The position numbers and the translations under genes are program-made. A DNA stretch of 11,537 bases from an uncultured Alphaproteobacteria bacterium. Its GTDB lineage: Bacteria; Pseudomonadota; Alphaproteobacteria; Rhizobiales; Aestuariivirgaceae. The stretch is from assembly GCA_937868035.1 (NCBI GenBank), contig CALMLK010000047.1, forward strand, positions 1 through 11,537, written 5' to 3'. Below, piece by piece: positions 6,688 to 11,537 of this stretch; position 1 is the stretch's first letter; every line of letters starts with the position of its first letter. The notes below the pieces were generated by a model, which made no database searches, was not told the origin of the DNA, and saw nothing but the letters and a program-made list of their open reading frames with translations.

Positions 6688-7971
6688 TTGCAACAGGACA
6701 TTAAGCCCGCGGAAAGCTGGTACGAGGCGACGGTCTCGCGGGAGAATTACGCACCCCTCGCGGGTGTGGCGGAAGCGGATGTTTGCGTGATTGGCGCAGG
6801 ATTTGCGGGGCTCGTGACGGCACTGGAGTGTCAGCGCCGGGGATTGGCAACGGTGCTGCTTGATGCCAGCCGTGTTGCCTGCGGGGCATCGGGCCGCAAT
6901 GGCGGATTTGTCTCCAACGGTTTTGCGCTTGGTGTCGAGGGCATCATGCGCGTTGCGGGCAGGGATTCAGCCCGTGCGCTTTATCAATTGTCGCGCGAAG
7001 GAACCAACTATGTGCGCGAGATGCTGCGCACCCATGAACCTTCAGCCATCATGGGCCAGGGCGGACGCGTCGCACTCCGCCATCGGGACGACGGCAGCCT
7101 GAAGGCCTACGCGGAGCTGATGAACCGGGATCACGGGGAGAAGCTGCACTATTCCACCACGGAAGAAACACGCCTGCACCTGGTCTCGCCGCGCTATTTC
7201 GAAAGCATCACCTCCGACAACACCTTTCACATTCACACGCTGTCCTATGGGCTTCTGCTGGCACGGCTTGCGGCGGCCGCCGGCGTGCGCGTCCATGAAA
7301 ACGCCGCGGCAATCTCGGTCACGAAGTCCGCGGGCGGATCCATCGTGAAGACGGCCGCAGGTGAAGTGCGCGCCAGGCATGTCGTGCATTGCGTGTCGTC
7401 GCTCGCGCCGCATCTCCACCGTACCTCGGGGCGTGCGATCCTTCCCGTTGCGACCTATGTGGCGGTGACCAACCCCCTGCAGCAGGACGTGATCCGCACA
7501 AGCGCCGCCATCGCGGACACGCGCCGTGCGGGCGACTACTATCGCCTCATTACGGGCGGGCGGCTGCTGTGGGGCGGCCGCATCACGACGCGCGTGTCCG
7601 AGCCTGCGCAACTCGCGGAGGTGATGCGCCGCGACATGGTCTCGGTCTATCCGTCACTCGCGGACGCGCGCATTGACTACGCCTGGGCCGGACTCATGGG
7701 ATATGCCATCCACAAGATGCCCCTGATCGGGCGCGATGCTGATGGCCAGTGGTATGCCACGGCCTTTGGCGGGCACGGCCTCAATACAACCGCCATGGGA
7801 GGCCTCCTCATCGCGCGCGGCATTGCCGGCGAGGATGATGCTTGGCGGCAGTTTGCGCCTTTCGCGCCGCGCTGGGCCTTTGGACAACTTGGGCGCTTGG
7901 GCGTGCAGGGATCCTACTGGTGGATGCAGGCGCAGGACCGCTGGGAAGAAAAGAAAAGTTCCCGGAGTTGA
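6688..7971 (+). CDS. FAD-dependent amine oxidoreductase (DAO/PuuB-like)
   Basis: The product is about 427 residues. The dinucleotide-binding fold is at the N-terminus: VCVIGAGFAGLVTALE with GxGxxG at residues 36-41, and Asp59 at the end of the second strand where an acidic residue binds the ribose of FAD. GASGRNGG at 66-73 is the typical second FAD-contact motif of the D-amino-acid oxidase/glycine oxidase family (DAO, PF01266) and is close to gamma-glutamylputrescine oxidase PuuB. The C-terminal FAD loop reads AFGGHGLNTTAMGG. The expected reaction is oxidative deamination of an amine or amino acid, but the substrate is not readable. There is no signal peptide. The start is taken as TTG 6688, with GGAG 9 nt upstream; GTG 6673 would add five residues. 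The gene stands alone, divergent from the lipoprotein gene. Confidence 0.88.
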   Translation: MQQDIKPAESWYEATVSRENYAPLAGVAEADVCVIGAGFAGLVTALECQRRGLATVLLDASRVACGASGRNGGFVSNGFALGVEGIMRVAGRDSARALYQLSREGTNYVREMLRTHEPSAIMGQGGRVALRHRDDGSLKAYAELMNRDHGEKLHYSTTEETRLHLVSPRYFESITSDNTFHIHTLSYGLLLARLAAAAGVRVHENAAAISVTKSAGGSIVKTAAGEVRARHVVHCVSSLAPHLHRTSGRAILPVATYVAVTNPLQQDVIRTSAAIADTRRAGDYYRLITGGRLLWGGRITTRVSEPAQLAEVMRRDMVSVYPSLADARIDYAWAGLMGYAIHKMPLIGRDADGQWYATAFGGHGLNTTAMGGLLIARGIAGEDDAWRQFAPFAPRWAFGQLGRLGVQGSYWWMQAQDRWEEKKSSRS

Positions 7972-8007
7972 ACCGAATCAGGTCAGGGTTTCCGATGCTT
8001 GGCAAGG

Positions 8008-8036
8008 CTTGCTGCCCCCCACCCGTGTCGCTATAA
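8008..8036 (+). promoter_or_regulatory. Predicted sigma-70 promoter of dksA
   Basis: CTTGCT (8008-8013) and CTATAA (8031-8036) are separated by 17 bp. They match the rhizobial housekeeping pattern CTTGAC-N17-CTATAT at four and five of six positions. Transcription would start near 8043, about 27 nt before the dksA ATG. Confidence 0.55.
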
Positions 8037-8069
8037 GCCGCGCACAAATTGGGTGGAGAGATACGCAAA

Positions 8070-8486
8070 ATGTCTGACGTGGTAGACGCCACTTACAAAC
8101 CCAGCGATGACGAGCCCTTCATGAACGAGCGGCAGGTCGCCTATTTCCGGCAGAAGCTGCTGGCCTGGAAAGATGATATCCTGAAGGAAAGCAAGGAAAC
8201 CTTGTCTCACCTGCAGGATGAGAACCACGTGCTGCCGGACATCGCCGACCGGGCCTCGTCCGAGACGGACCGGTCGCTTGAACTGCGCACGCGGGACCGG
8301 CAGCGCAAGCTGATCTCCAAGATCGATGCCGCCCTGAAGCGGATCGAAGACGGTTCCTATGGCTATTGCGAAGAGACGGGCGATCCCATCAGCCTCCGCC
8401 GTCTTGACGCGCGCCCCATCGCAACCCTCTCCATCGAAGCCCAGGAACGGCACGAGCGCCGTGAGCGCGTCTACCGGGACGATTGA
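8070..8486 (+). CDS. dksA: RNA polymerase-binding transcription factor DksA (single-cysteine type)
   Basis: The product is 138 residues from ATG 8070, which has GGTGGAGAG 9 nt upstream. DksA binds the secondary channel of RNA polymerase and works with ppGpp in the stringent response. The coiled-coil tip motif DxxDxA is present (Asp57, Asp60, Ala62), followed by the conserved SLELRTRDRQRKLISKID helix. The zinc-finger region keeps only the first of the four cysteines of E. coli DksA: Cys100 remains and the others are Thr103, Ser121 and Ala124. Zinc binding is therefore not expected. Low-cysteine DksA proteins are known in alphaproteobacteria and in Pseudomonas DksA2. The C-terminus RHERRERVYRDD is as expected for the alphaproteobacterial group. 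It is probably transcribed from its own promoter just upstream. Confidence 0.95.
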   Translation: MSDVVDATYKPSDDEPFMNERQVAYFRQKLLAWKDDILKESKETLSHLQDENHVLPDIADRASSETDRSLELRTRDRQRKLISKIDAALKRIEDGSYGYCEETGDPISLRRLDARPIATLSIEAQERHERRERVYRDD

Positions 8487-8569
8487 GCGGACTCGTCCTT
8501 CCGTTCCCGCCGGGTGATCCGGCCATCCCCCTGTTTGCGTAACCACCATACGCGGCCACGGGAGCAGTC

Positions 8570-8974
8570 ATGCGGAGTTTCCTTCTTCAATATGTGATTG
8601 CAGCCGTATTTTTCCTGGCGGCTGATTTCGCTTGGCTCAGCACCATGGGCCCCGGCTTCTACCGCACGGAACTTGGCGGATTGATGCGGGAGCAGCCCAA
8701 CTTCGTCGTGGCCATCGCCTTCTATCTGCTGTTCGTGGCGGGACTCGTGGTCTTCGTCATTCATCCCGCCATGATGGGCGAAAATCTGGTGCGCGCGACG
8801 TTGAAGGGCGCTTTCTTCGGCCTTGTCGCCTACGCCACTTACGATCTTACCAACCTCGCCACGATGAAGGGTTTCAACGCAAAGGTTGCCATTGTCGACA
8901 TGGCGTGGGGAACGATTCTCTCCGCCGCCGTCTGCTGTGTCAGCATCGCCTTGTTGCGCCGTTTCGCAGCGTAA
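8570..8974 (+). CDS. DUF2177 family four-helix membrane protein
   Basis: This 134-residue, strongly hydrophobic protein has four predicted transmembrane segments at about 5-23, 45-64, 75-94 and 107-129. Conserved-looking polar elements of DUF2177 are present: ADFAWL (Asp19) in helix 1, YATYDLTNLATMKGF between helices 3 and 4, and VDMAWG at the start of helix 4. Its function is unknown; it should be an inner-membrane protein. The ATG is preceded by GGGAG with 6 nt spacing. It lies 83 nt after dksA on the same strand and could be co-transcribed, as no U-tract terminator separates them. Its stop is 4 nt from the convergent hisN stop. Confidence 0.85.
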   Translation: MRSFLLQYVIAAVFFLAADFAWLSTMGPGFYRTELGGLMREQPNFVVAIAFYLLFVAGLVVFVIHPAMMGENLVRATLKGAFFGLVAYATYDLTNLATMKGFNAKVAIVDMAWGTILSAAVCCVSIALLRRFAA

Positions 8975-8978
8975 GCGT

Positions 8979-9770
8979 TCAGGCCTGCTGCATCACCGCG
9001 AGTGCTTCATCCAGCAGGGCCTGCGAGGACGCCGCAATCACGTTTCCGCCCGTGCGCGGGTCATTGCCGGTCCATGAGGAGACCACGGCGCCCGCGCCTT
9101 CCATGATCGGAATGAGGGCCGCGATGTCGTAGATCTGCAGGACGGGATCCATGGCGATGTCGAGATGACCGGCAGCCAGCAGGCAGAAGGAATAGCTGTC
9201 CAGTCCGTAGCGCACCGACTTCATCGTGGACCGGAGCCGTTCGAATGCGGCGGCACTTTCGGCCTTGTAGAGATGGGGCGAGGTGGTGCCGGCCATGCTG
9301 TCCGCCAGACCACGGCGCGCGCCGACGCGAATATCCTGGCGGGTGCCGCGATGGATGAGACTGGAGCCTTCCCGGTTGCCGACGAAGACATCTCCGGTGA
9401 AGGGTTGCGACATCACGCCCAGCACGGGCTTGCCATCGTCATAGAGTGCAATCAAGGTCGCCCAGGTGGGGAGGCCGATGACGAAAGACCGGGTGCCATC
9501 CACGGGATCGAGAATCCAGGTGAGGCCGGTGCGGCCTTCCCGCGTCCCATATTCCTCGCCGATGATGCCATGGTCGGGATAGTGCTTTTCGATCAGGTGG
9601 CGGATGGCCCGTTCGCCTGCACGGTCACCTTCGGTGACAGGGTCCCATACGTCACCCGCCTTGATGTCGATGGGAGCGTTTTGCCGGAAATGGGGCAGGA
9701 TTTCCTTGGCGGCAGCCTCTGCCAGACTCAGCGCAAATGTCGTGAGCTGGGCGAGTTCAGTGGTCTTCAC
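8979..9770 (-). CDS. hisN: Histidinol-phosphatase, inositol-monophosphatase superfamily
   Basis: The product is 263 residues from GTG 9770, chosen because GGGGAG lies 9 nt upstream and the protein then starts (M)KTTELAQLT. Metal-binding motifs of the IMPase superfamily are intact: GEE (71-73), DPVDGT (88-93) and a C-terminal YDIAAL with Asp215. The tight WILDPVDGTRSFVIGLPTW block resembles HisN, which dephosphorylates L-histidinol phosphate in histidine synthesis and needs Mg2+. An inositol-1-phosphatase (SuhB-like) role cannot be fully excluded. An upstream TTG at 9857 would add 29 residues without family features. The gene is monocistronic here, convergent with the DUF2177 gene and divergent from a small RNA. 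Confidence 0.9.
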   Translation of the reverse strand: MKTTELAQLTTFALSLAEAAAKEILPHFRQNAPIDIKAGDVWDPVTEGDRAGERAIRHLIEKHYPDHGIIGEEYGTREGRTGLTWILDPVDGTRSFVIGLPTWATLIALYDDGKPVLGVMSQPFTGDVFVGNREGSSLIHRGTRQDIRVGARRGLADSMAGTTSPHLYKAESAAAFERLRSTMKSVRYGLDSYSFCLLAAGHLDIAMDPVLQIYDIAALIPIMEGAGAVVSSWTGNDPRTGGNVIAASSQALLDEALAVMQQA

Positions 9771-9779
9771 GGTGTAACG

Positions 9780-9806
9780 CTCCCCGGAGTTCAACCCCAC
9801 CGGGAG
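9780..9806 (-). promoter_or_regulatory. Hairpin that would mask the hisN ribosome binding site
   Basis: On the minus strand CTCCCGG (9806-9800) can pair with CCGGGGAG (9787-9780): 7 bp with one bulged G and a 12-nt loop. The 3' arm contains the Shine-Dalgarno GGGGAG used to place the hisN start, so folding would hide it. This is a prediction only. Confidence 0.4.
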
Positions 9807-9984
9807 CACGCACGTCGCTTGCGGCTCTCGATGGGACGGATTTGTGCAATGCAGCAATCATTTTGAGCATTGCAAGATTTGCATGGCTACGGACAAGGTA
9901 CCAGATATTCAATCAAGTCATTGGAAAGGCAATATTTTTGTCCAAATGATCAAACTTGTGACCGATTCTGCATCAGACGTGCCT

Positions 9985-10013
9985 CTTGAAAGGCAAATGT
10001 TGCAATGCCATAT
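9985..10013 (+). promoter_or_regulatory. Predicted sigma-70 promoter of the small RNA
   Basis: CTTGAA (9985-9990) and CCATAT (10008-10013) are separated by exactly 17 bp. Each matches the rhizobial RpoD consensus (CTTGAC, CTATAT) at five of six positions. The predicted start point, near 10020, gives a transcript of about 94 nt up to the terminator. Confidence 0.6.
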
Positions 10014-10019
10014 CGCGGT

Positions 10020-10113
10020 CATCGGGACTGAACCTCAGGGTTCCTCCCGCAGCCCTTTTGGGCGTTTCCTCCCTAGACTTGGGCCGATCACGGTAGTGCA
10101 TCGGCCCTTTTTT
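10020..10113 (+). ncRNA. Candidate trans-acting small RNA, suhB/MmgR (alpha-r8)-like
   Basis: A compact unit lies in a gap with no protein gene. Hairpin 1 is GAACC-TCAG-GGTTC (10030-10043) and hairpin 2 is GCCC-TTTT-GGGC (10052-10063). Each is followed or flanked by a single-stranded CCTCCC (10043-10048 and 10068-10073), which is complementary to Shine-Dalgarno sequences. A strong terminator closes the RNA. Rhizobial Hfq-binding sRNAs of the suhB/MmgR (Rfam RF00519) type, originally named for a neighbouring inositol-monophosphatase-family gene, have this size, architecture and CCTCCC character. Here hisN, a member of that superfamily, is the neighbour. If correct, the RNA would repress mRNAs by pairing with their ribosome binding sites; MmgR limits polyhydroxybutyrate granules. 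The family assignment is from memory of features, not from an alignment. Confidence 0.65.
10081..10113 (+). terminator. Rho-independent terminator of the small RNA
   Basis: GGGCCGATCAC (10081-10091) pairs with GTGCATCGGCCC (10096-10107), leaving a GGTA loop and one bulged C, for 11 bp. Six Ts follow at 10108-10113. The T-run is only on the plus strand, so it terminates plus-strand transcription; the only plausible plus transcript is the small RNA just upstream. Confidence 0.9.
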
Positions 10114-10123
10114 ATTGTGCCTG

Positions 10124-11011
10124 CTACTCCGCAGCCATCTGAAAGTCGATGGCAGGGATCTGGTCTGCCAGCAAACTGCCCAGCGTTTGGGCCAGCGTGT
10201 CCAAGATGCCCTTCATGGCGTTGAAATTGGCTGTTTTGGTTTGCCGCCCTTCGTCGATATAGAGGCAGCGGTTGATCTCGACCTGCAGGGCGTGGCGGCC
10301 GAGACGCGGGTGGCCCTGGTTCTCGGTGAAGAAACCACCGGCGTAGGGCCGGTTACGCACCACGTTGAGGCCGGCGTTGCGCAGGCAATCCTCGGCCGTT
10401 GCGGCGATCAGCGGATCGCAGGACGCGGCATAGCGGTCACCCAGCACAACATCGATGCGCCGTTCGTTGTGGGCCTGGATTTCGCTGACGGCACTCGATG
10501 GCATGGAATGGCAATCCACCAGCAGCACGCGGCCTGTGGCGCGGTGGGCCTCGTTCAACAGGGCGGACAGGGCGCGGTGATAGGGCCGGTAAACGCATTC
10601 GATGCGGTTCAGCGCCTCGGCCAGGAGAATGCGCCCGCGGTAGATGTCCTGACCCTCCGCCACCACCTTCGGGATGGTGCCAAGACCACAGGCCACGCGT
10701 GGCGACGACATGTTGAAGTGGCGCGGCAACTGTTCAAAGAACATGCGCTGATCGAGTTCGTATGGCTCGCGGTTGAGATCGATGTAGCTGCGCGAAAACA
10801 GGGCGCGCAACATGGGCGCGCCGGCGGCGATGCAGCCGCCGAAGAGTTCGTCGACGAAACAATCTTCCGAGAGCCGGAGGGAGCGATGGTCAAGCCGCAC
10901 CTGGTTCAGGAAATCCGGCGGCAGAAGGCTGCCGCTGTGCGGCGAGTTGAACACCATTGGCACCGTCCATTCGGCGGGGGCAATGATCTCCAAGACATCT
11001 TCTGCCGTCAT
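10124..11011 (-). CDS. N-formylglutamate amidohydrolase family protein
   Basis: The product is 295 residues from ATG 11011, which is preceded by AGGGA about 11 nt upstream; TTG 11041 would add ten residues. The family (PF05013, HutG-like) hydrolyses N-formyl-L-glutamate to glutamate and formate. Family motifs are visible: NSPHSG (22-27), IDLNREPYELD (77-87), the metal-site motif VDCHSMP (165-171), and GGF...HALQVEINRCLY (225-251). There is no signal peptide. No other histidine-degradation (hut) gene is nearby, so a different N-acyl or N-formyl substrate is possible. It is divergent from cpdR and ends 10 nt past the terminator of the oppositely oriented small RNA. Confidence 0.9.
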   Translation of the reverse strand: MTAEDVLEIIAPAEWTVPMVFNSPHSGSLLPPDFLNQVRLDHRSLRLSEDCFVDELFGGCIAAGAPMLRALFSRSYIDLNREPYELDQRMFFEQLPRHFNMSSPRVACGLGTIPKVVAEGQDIYRGRILLAEALNRIECVYRPYHRALSALLNEAHRATGRVLLVDCHSMPSSAVSEIQAHNERRIDVVLGDRYAASCDPLIAATAEDCLRNAGLNVVRNRPYAGGFFTENQGHPRLGRHALQVEINRCLYIDEGRQTKTANFNAMKGILDTLAQTLGSLLADQIPAIDFQMAAE

Positions 11012-11037
11012 GTCGGCGTGGTTCCCTGTGCCTGGTT

Positions 11038-11061
11038 GCAAGTTTCAGCGCAAGTTTCGGC
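11038..11061. repeat. Tandem 12-bp direct repeat in the amidohydrolase leader
   Basis: GCAAGTTTCAGC is followed immediately by GCAAGTTTCGGC (11 of 12 identical). It lies 27-50 nt upstream of the amidohydrolase ATG, downstream of its predicted promoter. It may be a binding site for a regulator or a small local duplication. Confidence 0.6.
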
Positions 11062-11083
11062 GGCGGGGGCCGCCCGTGGCCAA

Positions 11084-11112
11084 ACTATGGGCAGGGACAA
11101 CCGATTTGTCCA
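11084..11112 (-). promoter_or_regulatory. Predicted promoter of the amidohydrolase gene with overlapping palindrome
   Basis: On the minus strand TGGACA (11112-11107) and CATAGT (11089-11084) are separated by 17 bp, matching TTGACA and TATAAT at five and four of six positions. A perfect inverted repeat, GGACAA (11095-11100) and TTGTCC (11106-11111) with a 5-bp spacer, covers the -35 element and part of the spacer. That is where an operator would act. Confidence 0.5.
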
Positions 11113-11180
11113 TGCCTGCCCGGTTGATGCAGAGGCTTCACGCCCTGTTTACCCGGCTGCCGCTAACCTGCGCGCCACGA

Positions 11181-11209
11181 TTGATTTGGGGCTGCGCGGC
11201 AGGCATAGT
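11181..11209 (+). promoter_or_regulatory. Predicted promoter of cpdR
   Basis: TTGATT (11181-11186) and CATAGT (11204-11209) are separated by 17 bp, each matching the sigma-70 consensus at four of six positions. The start point would be near 11216, about 23 nt before the ATG at 11239. Confidence 0.45.
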
Positions 11210-11238
11210 CGCGGGGGCAAGCAGGTATTTGAGTGAAC

Positions 11239-11537
11239 ATGCAAGACAAGAAGATGGCACGCATCCTCCTCGCAGAAGATGACGAAGATCTCCGGCGTTT
11301 CCTGGTGAACGCCCTGGAGAAGGCGGGCCATGCGGTGACCTCTTTCGGCGAGGGCGCCAGCGCCTTCGAGGAGATCAAGCAGGTGACCTTCGACCTGTTG
11401 CTGACCGACATCGTGATGCCCGAAATGGACGGCATCGAACTGGCGCGCCGCGCGGCGGAACTCGATCCCGCGCTCAAGATCATGTTCATCACCGGCTTTG
11501 CGGCGGTGGCGCTGAACCAGGATTCCAAGGCGCCAAA
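11239..11537 (+). CDS. cpdR: CpdR single-domain response regulator (3' end outside window)
   Basis: About 99 codons are visible and the frame is open at the right edge. The sequence MARILLAEDDEDLRRFLVNAL, the phosphoacceptor block LLLTDIVMPEMDGIELARRA and FITGFAAVALNQDSKAPK are very close to rhizobial and Caulobacter CpdR. Counted from the internal ATG at 11254, the acidic pair is Asp9/Asp10 and the phosphoacceptor is Asp52. CpdR is a stand-alone receiver phosphorylated through the CckA-ChpT relay. Unphosphorylated, it primes the ClpXP protease and localises it for cell-cycle proteolysis. ATG 11239 has GAGTG five nt upstream and is used here; ATG 11254 gives the more usual N-terminus. Confidence 0.92.
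   Translation, partial: MQDKKMARILLAEDDEDLRRFLVNALEKAGHAVTSFGEGASAFEEIKQVTFDLLLTDIVMPEMDGIELARRAAELDPALKIMFITGFAAVALNQDSKAP

Larger units (their letters stand above)
9771..10019. other. AT-rich noncoding stretch between hisN and the small RNA
   Basis: No convincing protein gene lies here. From about 9840 to 10010 the sequence is clearly more AT-rich than the surrounding genes. It holds three copies of TGCAATGC. Two form an inverted repeat (9845-9852 and 9867-9874, 14-nt spacer) about 75-105 nt upstream of hisN. The third, at 10001-10008, overlaps the -10 region of the small-RNA promoter. This looks like a regulatory region for two divergent transcripts. No sigma-70 promoter could be fixed for hisN. 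Confidence 0.5.

Noticed and set aside
8509..8523. GCCGG-GTGAT-CCGGC hairpin after dksA as terminator
   Set aside because: The stem is only 5 bp and no T-tract follows, so it is not an intrinsic terminator by usual criteria.
9844..10224. Plus-strand open frame of 126 codons in the hisN-amidohydrolase gap
   Set aside because: It runs straight through the small-RNA hairpins and the strong terminator and into the opposite-strand amidohydrolase gene, with no recognisable domain.
10115..11236. Plus-strand open frame of 373 codons opposite the amidohydrolase gene
   Set aside because: The minus-strand frame carries all N-formylglutamate amidohydrolase motifs; the plus frame is low-complexity Val/Gly/Ala-rich and lacks a start with a ribosome site.

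Overview
The window looks like a chromosomal segment of an alphaproteobacterium, most likely Hyphomicrobiales (Rhizobiales). The signs are high GC content, a CpdR-type response regulator, a single-cysteine DksA ending in the alphaproteobacterial tail, a HisN-type histidinol-phosphatase, a MetA-type homoserine acyltransferase carrying Glu111, and a candidate small RNA of the rhizobial suhB/MmgR (alpha-r8) type. No phage, transposon, tRNA, rRNA or CRISPR was seen.

Left block (1-6613, all minus strand, so it reads right to left). It begins with a surface-lipoprotein module: a TbpB-like lipoprotein with a ten-unit Gly-Ser-Ser-Ser tether, whose 3' end overlaps a Slam-type (DUF560) outer-membrane protein. 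After a 69-nt gap come an unrecognised P-loop protein, then metAA 5 nt further on. After another short gap come ycjX and the 5' part of a ycjF/TIGR01620 membrane-protein gene, which overlap by 4 nt (ATGA). The first pair is a secretion device with its cargo. The second pair couples methionine biosynthesis to an unknown NTPase. The third is the conserved YcjX-YcjF envelope-associated pair, and its last gene runs off the left edge.

Middle block (6688-8974, plus strand): a DadA/PuuB-like FAD-dependent amine oxidoreductase, dksA with a recognisable promoter, and a small four-helix DUF2177 membrane protein.

Right block: hisN (minus) converges on the DUF2177 gene. Its long upstream region (9771-10123) holds no protein gene. 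It does hold a well-formed small-RNA unit on the plus strand: promoter, two hairpins each followed by CCTCCC, and a strong intrinsic terminator. An N-formylglutamate amidohydrolase gene (minus) ends 10 nt beyond that terminator. It is divergent from cpdR (plus), which is cut by the right edge, and the divergent gap carries promoter-like elements for both genes plus a palindrome at the amidohydrolase promoter.

The most interesting items are the Slam/TbpB-like pair without a TonB receptor partner, the double-CCTCCC small RNA next to hisN, and the uncharacterised P-loop protein coupled to metAA.
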